Below are positions 36,169 to 43,736 of a stretch of 64,000 bases of DNA, piece by piece (the first letter of the stretch is position 1; every line of letters starts with the position of its first letter). Both the position numbers and the translations under genes were made by a program. Below the pieces are notes generated by a model that searched no databases, was not told the DNA's origin, and worked only from the letters and a program-made list of their open reading frames with translations. Source of the DNA: Methanobacteriota archaeon (lineage in GTDB: Archaea; Thermoplasmatota; Poseidoniia; Poseidoniales; Thalassarchaeaceae). The stretch lies in assembly GCA_004195615.1 (NCBI GenBank), contig PSPW01000005.1, positions 1 through 64,000 on the forward strand, in the 5' to 3' direction.

Positions 36169-37320
36169 ATGGATGCGACCTCCCAAGATTACCAGATTTC
36201 CCCCTCCTCTTGGAACAGGTTTGAGGAGTGCCCTAGGAAGTATTGGCTTTCCCGCCAAAGACTCCCCCGAAAGGCAAGTATGCCTGCTTCCTTGGGAACC
36301 GCAATCCACAACTCTGTCGAGGATTTGTGCAATCTGGAACTTTCAAACAGAGAGGGGGATGAGGTGGGTTGGCTCCAATCTACAGCCAGAGATGTCCTTG
36401 AAGGAAACTGGGAGGACGAGAGGAAGGAGTTCATGGGCACCCCGAGGCATCCAAGGTGGAAACCTGAGATGTTTCCCAAGGCTTTCGAAGGCCTAGTCGG
36501 CGCACTGAGTATCCTGTTCGAGAAGGCGGCGTTACCCAAATCTGAACTCACAGAAGTATCGATTCAGAGCTGGAGGAAAGTACAAGCAATCATACTCGCA
36601 ACGGAGGCCACCCTAGAATCCGATTGTGGGAGGCTGCTTGGCAGACTCGATCTACTGATTCTTGACAAGGAGAGCGAAGGGAAAGAAGGTTGGATCGTTG
36701 CCGATCTCAAGACTGGAAAACCACCAAGAACAGAACTTAGTGAGAAGGTCAGTAGGCAGTTACTATTCTACAGGGACCTAATGAAGCAGAGGAATCCCGA
36801 ACACCCACCGGTAATTACCGAGGGTTGGTACTCTTCCAACCAGACCGTCTACAGTGCAGATGGCCCCTCCATCTTGGAGGAAGCCATAGAGGCTTGGAAA
36901 TTGATGGAACTGTCCGAAACCCCATTCCACGCGACCCCCAGTCAAGCTGCTTGCTCATTCTGCGAGTGGAAGGCATGGTGTCCGAAGTGGTGGATTGCAC
37001 GGTATGAGGGGCAACTCGATGGCCGAGGAATCTTCCGAGACGAAGTAGTCAGCCTTGTGAGACTTGACCGAGAGTCAGGAGCGGCACTTTTCGAACGAAC
37101 CACCCCCGTCGGCGAAGATGGGGAGCTGAACCGTTCAGACTACCGATTCGGAGCTATCCTCAAGGACCAAGCCCTAGAACAAATCAAGCAGTTGGAGCAA
37201 GTCGAACTAGATGACCACCTGTTTCTGGGGAGTGTCAGAGTCGATGGCAAGATTGTGCATATGGGGGATTGGTCAGAGGTTATCCCATGGTCTCCAATCC
37301 TAAGGTCGACTTCCGATTGA
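36169..37320 (+). CDS. PD-(D/E)XK nuclease, RecB/Cas4-like with predicted Fe-S cluster
   Basis: 383 aa. The N-terminal SPSSWNRFEECPRKYWL contains the first cysteine. The nuclease core is GRLDLLIL followed by WIVADLKTGKPP, giving the D...(D/E)XK metal site. QLLFYRDLM follows (QxxxY motif). A C-terminal cluster CSFCEWKAWCP supplies three more cysteines, the arrangement that holds a [4Fe-4S] cluster in Cas4 and AddB. About 100 further residues follow the cluster. No cas genes or CRISPR are nearby, so a DNA-repair role is more likely. GGAGATAAG lies just before the ATG. The 3' end overlaps the exonuclease gene by 21 bases. Confidence 0.87.
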   Translation: MDATSQDYQISPSSWNRFEECPRKYWLSRQRLPRKASMPASLGTAIHNSVEDLCNLELSNREGDEVGWLQSTARDVLEGNWEDERKEFMGTPRHPRWKPEMFPKAFEGLVGALSILFEKAALPKSELTEVSIQSWRKVQAIILATEATLESDCGRLLGRLDLLILDKESEGKEGWIVADLKTGKPPRTELSEKVSRQLLFYRDLMKQRNPEHPPVITEGWYSSNQTVYSADGPSILEEAIEAWKLMELSETPFHATPSQAACSFCEWKAWCPKWWIARYEGQLDGRGIFRDEVVSLVRLDRESGAALFERTTPVGEDGELNRSDYRFGAILKDQALEQIKQLEQVELDDHLFLGSVRVDGKIVHMGDWSEVIPWSPILRSTSD

Positions 37321-37884
37321 GTCCAGCACTTCTTGGACGGAACCTCTGAACTTATTCGGATACGCTTTCATCAGCTTCCATAGAAGGAGAAGAGTTGCCC
37401 CTGCATCTGCATCGGCCCTGTGAGATCTTTCCAACCTGATGCCGAATCTCTCGCACAGCAACCCGAGCTTGTGCCGTCCAGGTACTCCGAAACTCCTCGC
37501 AACAACCAAGGTATCGACAATCGCGAGTGGTTGGGGAACCTCTCTACCAATCCTGATGCATTCCATTTCCATGAACCTCCAGTCGAATGCGACAACATTG
37601 TGGCCGACAATCACGGCACCATCAATCAATCCTCTCATCGATTCAATATGCTCCTCGAACACACCCGCACCTCGGACGTCATCATCCATTATCCCATGCA
37701 CTTTGCTCGACTCATTGGGAATCTTGCACCCGGGATCAACTAGCGAATGCAGATTCACATGAGATCCATCGGAATCACTCCCTACCAGTGCGAATTGCAC
37801 CACTCTATCCTGTCTAGGATTGAATCCTGTAGTCTCTAAATCGAAACCAAGGACTCTCAAACCATCCAGAATGCCAGAATCCAT
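37300..37884 (-). CDS. DnaQ-like 3'-5' exonuclease (DEDDh)
   Basis: 194 aa. The DEDDh catalytic set is present: GFDLETTG (Asp, Glu), GHNVVAFDWRFME (Asp), and HRADADA (His, Asp). This matches the proofreading-exonuclease family of DNA polymerase III epsilon. It stands alone without a polymerase domain, so it could proofread in trans, trim repair intermediates, or degrade RNA or small DNA. The frame opens at 38001, but the ATG at 37884 follows GAGAGGGGGG, is the only start with a ribosome site, and begins right before the fold. Confidence 0.9.
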   Translation of the reverse strand: MDSGILDGLRVLGFDLETTGFNPRQDRVVQFALVGSDSDGSHVNLHSLVDPGCKIPNESSKVHGIMDDDVRGAGVFEEHIESMRGLIDGAVIVGHNVVAFDWRFMEMECIRIGREVPQPLAIVDTLVVARSFGVPGRHKLGLLCERFGIRLERSHRADADAGATLLLLWKLMKAYPNKFRGSVQEVLDSIGSRP

Positions 37885-37983
37885 GATGCCCCCCTCTCGC
37901 CGTCGTCCATGAACCCTACCAAACGGTACCCATCTAACTCCCAAACCCAACACCCATATGAGGGACCTCATCTTTCTAGTACC

Positions 37984-39153
37984 ATGGAAGAGGGCGGACA
38001 AAGAGTATCGACCCTCTTGATTCTCCTACTGCTGATCCAGTCTCTTGCAGGATGTGGTGGAATTGGTCCAGGTAGCCCAAATGCAAGCCTCAGCTCGGAT
38101 AGAGACACAATAAATTCTGGAGAGTCCGTCAACTTCGATGCTCGCTCTTCCACAACCCCGGAACCCACAATCATTGACGAATACAGGTGGAACTTCGGGG
38201 ATGGGGAAACGAAGACAACCAAGCAGGGTGTGATTAACCATGTTTTTGACAAAGCAGGAGTTTTCGAGATCAATGTAGAAGTATTCAATGACAATGGAGA
38301 CTCCGACTCGGCAAGCCTCTCCATCTTCGTAAACGCAATCCCAGAAATAATCCTCGATCTACCCGATTTTGTCAAGACTGGACAGGAGGCTAGACTAGAC
38401 GCCAGCGACTCCTTCGACCCAGAGGGCGCAGGTGTCGAGATAGTCTGGGATTTTGACGCAAACACTGACTCGGACGGAGACAGCGACCCTCTCAACGACG
38501 AAGATGGGAGCGGACCCGTGACAAGACTAACTGTCTCGACACCAGGGAATATCACGGGAACAGTCACAGTTACTGACGATAGTGGAGGGACGAACACCAC
38601 CTTCTGGACACTCAGGATTATCTCTCGCTCTTTCCGCGTTATCTGGGAGGAGGTGCGCGTCGATTACGAATGGTCCGGATACCTCGAGCAAGGTGACTTT
38701 CACGAAATCCAGTTCCAACCAGGTGAAGGAGCTAGGTTGATGGAGGTAACAGCAACCTTGTCGCTTGCTCGTGACATCCTACCAATCACATGGCCGGAGG
38801 ACAATTTCACCTTGGAGGTCGACAACCCCTCATCAGGATGGTCCTATAGCGTCGCGACCACTCAGGAAAACATCACCCAGAATGCCTCAGCGACAATAGA
38901 GAGGAACGAAATGAATTCTCTCCCTCAGTCCGATTACATAGTATTCGCAGATTCAAAGGAAGGGTTGGAGGAGGCTCTTCTCAGTGACCCTAATGGGCGG
39001 TTCGGCCAGGGTGACTGGTTCTGGACGATTACAGCATTGGAATGCGATCCGGATACTCCAGTGGATGGTGTAGATCCCGATCAGGGGAACGATTGGACAT
39101 TGGATGCTCAATTCGTGATCCTAGTACTTAGGATCAGCGAAGTCAGCGTCTGA
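37984..39153 (+). CDS. PKD-domain surface lipoprotein
   Basis: 389 aa. The N-terminus is a lipoprotein signal: a hydrophobic LLILLLLIQS stretch and lipobox LAGC. Two PKD-type Ig domains follow. The first has the strand motif EYRWNFGDGE and ends near IFVNA; the second has VEIVWDFDAN. A C-terminal beta domain of about 190 residues (from about 200) has no match I recognise. The protein is exported and anchored to the outer face of the membrane. An in-frame ATG at 37909 would put polar residues before the signal, so the ATG at 37984 is preferred. Confidence 0.85.
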   Translation: MEEGGQRVSTLLILLLLIQSLAGCGGIGPGSPNASLSSDRDTINSGESVNFDARSSTTPEPTIIDEYRWNFGDGETKTTKQGVINHVFDKAGVFEINVEVFNDNGDSDSASLSIFVNAIPEIILDLPDFVKTGQEARLDASDSFDPEGAGVEIVWDFDANTDSDGDSDPLNDEDGSGPVTRLTVSTPGNITGTVTVTDDSGGTNTTFWTLRIISRSFRVIWEEVRVDYEWSGYLEQGDFHEIQFQPGEGARLMEVTATLSLARDILPITWPEDNFTLEVDNPSSGWSYSVATTQENITQNASATIERNEMNSLPQSDYIVFADSKEGLEEALLSDPNGRFGQGDWFWTITALECDPDTPVDGVDPDQGNDWTLDAQFVILVLRISEVSV

Positions 39154-39199
39154 TTCCTCATGAGCGAAGACCTTTCAACCACTAGTCGCTGGCCGAGTC

Positions 39200-39550
39200 A
39201 TGGCAAAGTCGTTCGAGATTACCAAGGTATCCGTTCGTGGCCGCTTGGTCGTAGATGCCAAGGTGAGCATGAACGACCCCCAAGACTTCGACTTCTCCCC
39301 CAGAGCCAGTTTGTCTGGTTCAATACTAAGTCTGATCAACGATTCGGGAAAACCCTCCTCGACATTTGAGCTTGATGCGGAACAGGTCACGACCGCTGAG
39401 AGGGACCGGATGGTCGAGCTTCGAGTCAAATTCAACGTTCAGGGAATGCACGGGGTTCTCACTCAGAAGACCCTCAACCCGAAAACGGGACCCAAGTCGA
39501 AGAAGCTCGCGGAGCCGAGTTGGAAGACCATCCTGCCGCTCTCGATGTGA
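39200..39550 (+). CDS. Small basic protein, unknown function
   Basis: 116 aa, positively charged, with alternating strands at the start (SFEITKVSVRGRLVVDAKVSM in part) and a lysine-rich end (PKTGPKSKKLAEPSWK). I do not recognise it. Its coding pattern is consistent with a real gene. It follows the PKD lipoprotein by 46 bases and precedes the tRNA-Arg pair. Confidence 0.55.
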   Translation: MAKSFEITKVSVRGRLVVDAKVSMNDPQDFDFSPRASLSGSILSLINDSGKPSSTFELDAEQVTTAERDRMVELRVKFNVQGMHGVLTQKTLNPKTGPKSKKLAEPSWKTILPLSM

Positions 39551-39597
39551 TTTCGAACCGTCGGGATTAAGTCGGGCCCTACATTCCATTAGTCGCT

Positions 39598-39674
39598 GGA
39601 CCCATAGTGTAGCCTGGATATCACATGAGCTTGCGGAGCTTGTAACCCGTGTTCAAATCGCGGTGGGTCCGCCA
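39598..39674 (+). tRNA. tRNA-Arg (anticodon GCG), CCA encoded
   Basis: Acceptor GGACCCA pairs with TGGGTCC, discriminator G73, encoded CCA at 39672-39674. The anticodon arm is TGAGC-TTGCGGA-GCTTG, giving anticodon GCG. The T arm is CCGTG-TTCAAAT-CGCGG. No intron. It differs at only eight positions from the tRNA at 39726-39802. Confidence 0.93.
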
Positions 39675-39725
39675 ATCAACGATAAGCGACCGATTCAATT
39701 AGTTCCAGTCATTGGAACCCATGCT

Positions 39726-39802
39726 GGACCCATAGTGTAGCCTGGATATCACTCTAGCCTCCGGAGCTGGAAACCCGTGTTCGAATCGCGGTGGGTCCGC
39801 CA
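39726..39802 (+). tRNA. tRNA-Arg (anticodon CCG), CCA encoded
   Basis: Acceptor GGACCCA pairs with TGGGTCC, G73, encoded CCA at 39800-39802. The anticodon arm is CTAGC-CTCCGGA-GCTGG, giving anticodon CCG for CGG codons. The T arm is CCGTG-TTCGAAT-CGCGG. The first 27 bases are identical to the upstream tRNA-Arg, showing a tandem duplication with anticodon-arm divergence. Confidence 0.93.
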
Positions 39803-39854
39803 CCACTGGTGCCTCACAGGTTAGGTTCAAGCCAAATTCCACCCACGAGACAGC

Positions 39855-40274
39855 ATGGCATTCGTCTCGGAGAGGAGAGTCGACTTCCCCATGGTGGACC
39901 TTGCAAAGATCGTCTACTACCCGAGGTTTTGGGACTTGGCCCACAGGTTCTACGAGGAGTCATGGGAGTTCTCATGTGGCTTACACTACAACGAGATTTT
40001 GTCATCGCACAACATTGGATTCCCGTTGGTCCATAGCGAGGCCCAGTTCACCCACCCCATTTTCTATGGCGATACAGTGCAATGCACAATCACCGTCCCG
40101 AGAATCGGCAGGACCTCCATACATTGGCACTATGAATTCCGAAATCAAGAGGGTACGCTTTGCTGGACTGCCGATCAGGTTACCGTTTGCACTGACATGC
40201 GTGAGATCAAGTCAAAGTTGGAAGTTCCAGATTGGATGAGAGAAGGCCTAGCCAAGATGGGGACAAAGAACTAA
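39855..40274 (+). CDS. Hotdog-fold acyl-CoA thioesterase (4-hydroxybenzoyl-CoA thioesterase-like)
   Basis: 139 aa, normal family length. The N-terminal VDFPMVDLAKIVYYPRFWDLAHR is the family's active-site segment (Asp followed by YYPRFW). The central helix and the strands VHSEAQFTHPIFYGDTV and SIHWHYEFRN follow the hotdog pattern. It would hydrolyse an acyl- or aryl-CoA in the cytoplasm; the substrate is unknown. The 3' end overlaps the convergent pentapeptide-repeat gene by 4 bases. Confidence 0.88.
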   Translation: MAFVSERRVDFPMVDLAKIVYYPRFWDLAHRFYEESWEFSCGLHYNEILSSHNIGFPLVHSEAQFTHPIFYGDTVQCTITVPRIGRTSIHWHYEFRNQEGTLCWTADQVTVCTDMREIKSKLEVPDWMREGLAKMGTKN

Positions 40275-40657
40275 TTCTTTGGCCACTTCTTCGACAGTGC
40301 CTTCGTCAGAGACTCATCCATAATCGAATCCCACCAGTTGGCATCCTTCCAAACCGCATACTTCCCTCGAATCCCTCGCATGTCTGTACCGTCGAGCCTA
40401 GCTCCCTGCATATTGGATAACCCAAGGCGAGCCTTCACCATTCTCGCCCCGCGTAGGTCAGCACCATCCAACGCCGCTTTCATTAGATTCGCATCTCGCA
40501 TGGATGCATTCCGTAGATCAGCACCAGACAAATCTGCTCCTTCCAAATCAGCCCTGTCTAGTATTGCTCGGCGGAGATTGGCCCCGGATAAATCGACCCC
40601 GCGCAAATCCTCCCCAACATGGGATGTGAATGACCAGTCCTTGCCTTCCCCGGTCAA
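40271..40657 (-). CDS. Pentapeptide-repeat protein
   Basis: 128 aa. About twelve A(D/N)LXX repeats run in phase (for example GANLRRAILDRADLEGADLS in part), which fold into a right-handed quadrilateral beta helix. The function is unknown; some relatives mimic DNA or protect gyrase. The frame opens with a TTG at 40687, but the TTG at 40657 has GGAGAGGTGA four bases upstream and lies just past the previous stop, so it is preferred. Confidence 0.85.
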   Translation of the reverse strand: MTGEGKDWSFTSHVGEDLRGVDLSGANLRRAILDRADLEGADLSGADLRNASMRDANLMKAALDGADLRGARMVKARLGLSNMQGARLDGTDMRGIRGKYAVWKDANWWDSIMDESLTKALSKKWPKN

Positions 40658-40661
40658 TGGC

Positions 40662-41213
40662 TCACCTCTCCAGTGACAACTTGTCAAGATGGTCTCTGCC
40701 CGCTTCCGTCAGAACAACGTACGAATTCTTCCGTGGCCTTCTCCTAGGGTACTCCAAGAATGAGTCAACACCACCAGATCCTCCCTCGAGCATCCTCCCG
40801 ATATACAAGGACACATTCCACTTCTTGACCGATCTTTTGGTCCACTCCCCAGTCTCTTCAATCAACTTCCTGAGCTCCCTGGGGGGCGTATTGCCTTCCT
40901 TCTCAACTGATCTCATGTATTGGATCGCAGCCAGAATCACGTCAGATTTGTTTTCGATACCACATGAGTTCAGAAGCCTCGCGAATGACGTCCCTCTGTC
41001 AGGAAACCCACTGGCTCGGACGGCTTCGAGAGTAATTTCCAAAGCCTCTTGCCTCGCTACTCTAACTCTAGAAAGGGTCGATGACCATGTATCCTGATTG
41101 GTTACTTTCAACCAACGATCGCTGGCCTCCCTTGTGTAATCTGCCAAATTGATGTCCTGGGAACCTAGCCTTAGGAAAAGGCCACCCAATTCTTCGGACT
41201 TCTTTGCTGACAT
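40662..41213 (-). CDS. Helical protein with a C-terminal winged-helix-like segment, unknown
   Basis: 183 aa. Mostly helical and charged. The C-terminus (RRRPRKNSYVVLTEAGRDHL) has the basic wing and terminal helix of many archaeal winged-helix proteins, so DNA or RNA binding is possible. No family is recognised. It is the first gene of a minus-strand pair with the pentapeptide-repeat gene (4-base gap). Its promoter shares a T-rich 114-base gap with the divergent PAC2 gene. Confidence 0.65.
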   Translation of the reverse strand: MSAKKSEELGGLFLRLGSQDINLADYTREASDRWLKVTNQDTWSSTLSRVRVARQEALEITLEAVRASGFPDRGTSFARLLNSCGIENKSDVILAAIQYMRSVEKEGNTPPRELRKLIEETGEWTKRSVKKWNVSLYIGRMLEGGSGGVDSFLEYPRRRPRKNSYVVLTEAGRDHLDKLSLER

Positions 41214-41327
41214 GGCAACTCCTGAGAGGCAGCACTTATCAGGTTATTTTTTTCTTTCTTTCCTTTACATTTGGCACCAAACCCATCGAGCCGTGAGATT
41301 CAAAGAGCGCCCACCCAACGCTGTGCC
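41214..41327. promoter_or_regulatory. Divergent promoter region with a long pyrimidine tract
   Basis: On the plus strand about 41243-41268 is almost pure T/C (ATTTTTTTCTTTCTTTCC). Read on the minus strand it is an A-rich run ending in ATAACC, a fair TATA-like element for the helical protein gene. The same tract could act as an archaeal T-run terminator on the plus strand. Confidence 0.35.
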
Positions 41328-42098
41328 ATGAGCGACGAACCCGACGGCGGTTATCCACTGGTCTTACACTCTGAGGCAGACCCATCTCGATTGGGTGGGA
41401 CGGCAGTTTGTGGCTTCTCGACTGTCGGCTCTGTCGGCGTGATAGCCACATCCCACCTAATCAACTCCCTGCAACTAAGTCCAATGGGAACTGTTCTTCA
41501 TCCAAAGTTCCCCGCAGTAGCCCTAATTCACGATTCAGTGCCAAAGCATCCAGTTAGAGTATACCAAGGCGATGGAATCGGAGTCTTCACTTCTGAGATA
41601 CAATTCACAAGTGAGCACGACATCTACTTCGCGAACACCGTTCTAGAGTGGTTCACCAAAGGCGGATTTGACCGGTTGGTCGTCATCGATGGGGTGGTAA
41701 GCAATGATTTGGGGATCAAGGAGGATAGTGAGCTCTGGGGGGTTTCATCCACTTCAATAGGACGAGATCAACTTGACAGTTCCAGCATTCAGAGGATTCA
41801 ACAGGGTGTAGTAACAGGCATTGCAGGATACCTTATCGCAGAGGGGGAGAGAAGAGGACTAGATGTCACAGCCCTGTTGGCAGAGTGTAATCCAATTTAC
41901 CCAGACGCAAGAGCTGCTCTGATTGCCGTGGAAGGTCTGAGTGAGCTGGTCGGAGTCGAGGTTCCGGTTGACGGTCTACTGGAGGATGCTAGGAATATCG
42001 AAGAAAAGGTTCGTGAAGCCTTCGAGAGGGCCCAGTTGAATGCCCTCCCAGCACCAGATTCAGGAGACGACGAGGACGACATCCCAATGATTTACTGA
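41328..42098 (+). CDS. PAC2-family protein, second copy
   Basis: 256 aa. Same fold as the protein at 35294-36097: AVCGFSTVGSVGVIATSHLI near the start, a QQGVVTGIAGYLIAEGERRG segment, then PDARAALIAVE. It ends in Met-Ile-Tyr, so the tyrosine is the last residue and not followed by X; the tail is not a canonical HbYX. The two copies may form a hetero-oligomeric chaperone, as in PAC1-PAC2 of eukaryotes, but this is inference. The ATG at 41328 is preferred to an upstream in-frame ATG at 41271. Its stop abuts the NfuA stop. Confidence 0.86.
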   Translation: MSDEPDGGYPLVLHSEADPSRLGGTAVCGFSTVGSVGVIATSHLINSLQLSPMGTVLHPKFPAVALIHDSVPKHPVRVYQGDGIGVFTSEIQFTSEHDIYFANTVLEWFTKGGFDRLVVIDGVVSNDLGIKEDSELWGVSSTSIGRDQLDSSSIQRIQQGVVTGIAGYLIAEGERRGLDVTALLAECNPIYPDARAALIAVEGLSELVGVEVPVDGLLEDARNIEEKVREAFERAQLNALPAPDSGDDEDDIPMIY

Positions 42099-42656
42099 TT
42101 AGTAGAATGGGTTGGTCCCCGCATCGTGATCTGTCATATCGACAACTGCAGTTATCCCCGGAACTCCCTCGGTAATCATCACCTCTATCCCTTCCTTCAG
42201 GGTTACGTCGACCATGCCACAGCCTTGGCAACCACCTCCAAAGGAGATCATCGCCTTCCCATCATCTACTCCGACTAGATCAACATGCCCGCCGTGAGAG
42301 GCGACAAGAGGATTAACCTGGCTCTCGATAACCTCTGCAACGGACTTCGATACATCATCGATCCAGAGCGGATTAGGGTTCTCGAAACTAAAACCACCTC
42401 CCATCAGTGTCTCTTTGTAGTCAAGAATCGTTCCTTCTAGGTAGGGAGCACTCCTAGAGCCAACGAAAAGCATCATCCCATCGACTTCAGTCTGTACATC
42501 ATCCTCCATGGCATCCCCAGTACCAATGAGTTGCAAGTCATACTGGAACCCCTTGGGTCCTCTACCAAGAATCACAATCTTGAGCGCAACCTCATCATCG
42601 GCCTGCTCAGCGAACTTATCCAGCATCTCTCTTGCCTTGTCAGTAATCTCTAGCAT
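42099..42656 (-). CDS. nfuA: NfuA-type Fe-S carrier (degenerate A-type domain plus NifU C-terminal domain)
   Basis: 185 aa. Residues 1-95 resemble the IscA/HesB fold but lack the cluster cysteines (GPKGFQYDL and GGGFSFENPNP stand where cysteines would be). Residues about 105-185 are a NifU domain with the GGGCQGCGMVDVTLKEGIE motif, whose CxxC holds a [4Fe-4S] cluster at a dimer interface. This is exactly the E. coli NfuA layout, including an aromatic C-terminus. It delivers clusters to apo-proteins; the aconitase-family enzyme and MoaA are candidate clients in this window. Confidence 0.94.
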   Translation of the reverse strand: MLEITDKAREMLDKFAEQADDEVALKIVILGRGPKGFQYDLQLIGTGDAMEDDVQTEVDGMMLFVGSRSAPYLEGTILDYKETLMGGGFSFENPNPLWIDDVSKSVAEVIESQVNPLVASHGGHVDLVGVDDGKAMISFGGGCQGCGMVDVTLKEGIEVMITEGVPGITAVVDMTDHDAGTNPFY

Positions 42657-42737
42657 CCTATCGGGTGCAGTGAACCATCATTCTTCAACCTGTTCTCTTT
42701 CAGATAAACTATTCATCTGTGACCGAATCGAACATTC

Positions 42738-43736
42738 GTGGTGCTGGACACAATGGGCAGACCTCTGAGGGATCTGAGGGTCTCTGTTACCGACAGATGC
42801 AACTTCAGATGCAGGTACTGCATGCCCAGAGAAAGGTTCGGGAAGGAGCACAACTTCCTGCCCAAGAGCAAAATCCTATCCTACGAGGAGATTCAGAAGT
42901 TCGTTCTCGCATGCAAACCATTGGGCCTGAGTAAGGTGAAAATCACCGGTGGCGAGCCGCTTCTCAGGAGGGACCTCCCTAAGCTGGTTAGACAAATCTC
43001 TTCATTGGACTTGGAAGTGGCTCTAACCACGAATGGCTCATTCCTGTCTAGAGAGGCAGCAAGACTTGCCGAAGCTGGCCTAGACAGGGTCACGATCAGT
43101 CTCGATGCAATCGACCAAGAACTCCACTCCATAATTACGGATTCCAATGTCCCGGTCAGCGATGTTCTCAAAGGAATCGCGGATGCGGTCCGTAGTGGAT
43201 TGGGCCCGGTCAAGGTGAATTGCGTGGTACAGCGAGGAGTAAACGAGTCACAGATACCAAAACTCGTCCAACAATTCAGGGGAACCGGGGTCATCATTCG
43301 CTTCATCGAGTTCATGGACGTGGGAAGGACGAACGGTTGGACGCCCGGGCAGGTCGTGCCAACAACCGAGATCATGGACTTCCTTTCCAAGGAGTTCGAC
43401 CTAGTCCCACTGATGCGAGATTCCCCCAGTGACGTTGCTTCGAGATGGGCCCATTCCGACGGCACTGGGGAGATTGGATTCATCTCCTCCGTCTCACAGC
43501 CCTTCTGCGGAGATTGTGTGAGGGCCCGACTCTCATCGGATGGAAAACTGTTCACCTGCCTGTTCACCACTCTTGGGCATGATCTGTCCAACCTCATTCG
43601 AGATGGGCCCGATGTGTCCGAACTGACTGAGGCAATCACGGAAGTCTGGACCAGAAGATCCGACAGGTACAGTGAGGAGCGATCATCCGATGCCTATTCT
43701 CTGCCCAAGGTGGAGATGTCCTACATCGGGGGCTGA
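42738..43736 (+). CDS. moaA: GTP 3',8-cyclase MoaA (molybdopterin biosynthesis, radical SAM)
   Basis: 332 aa. It performs the first step of molybdopterin synthesis. The radical-SAM cluster motif is CNFRCRYC (CxxxCxxC), preceded by RVSVTDR. The C-terminal cluster cysteines appear in QPFCGDCVRARLSSDGKLFTC in part (FCGDC...FTC). The protein ends in Gly-Gly, the conserved MoaA tail. The start is GTG at 42738, or the ATG at 42753. No other moa genes lie in the window. It overlaps the convergent trm1 gene by 16 bases. Confidence 0.95.
   Translation: MVLDTMGRPLRDLRVSVTDRCNFRCRYCMPRERFGKEHNFLPKSKILSYEEIQKFVLACKPLGLSKVKITGGEPLLRRDLPKLVRQISSLDLEVALTTNGSFLSREAARLAEAGLDRVTISLDAIDQELHSIITDSNVPVSDVLKGIADAVRSGLGPVKVNCVVQRGVNESQIPKLVQQFRGTGVIIRFIEFMDVGRTNGWTPGQVVPTTEIMDFLSKEFDLVPLMRDSPSDVASRWAHSDGTGEIGFISSVSQPFCGDCVRARLSSDGKLFTCLFTTLGHDLSNLIRDGPDVSELTEAITEVWTRRSDRYSEERSSDAYSLPKVEMSYIGG

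Noticed and set aside
36169-37320. Reading the Fe-S nuclease as Cas4 of a CRISPR system
   Set aside because: No CRISPR repeats, Cas1 or Cas2 in the window, and the protein is longer than typical Cas4 with an extra C-terminal region.
42893-43639. 248-codon frame antisense to moaA
   Set aside because: moaA is complete, with all cluster cysteines and the GG tail; the antisense frame has no start context and no recognisable domain.
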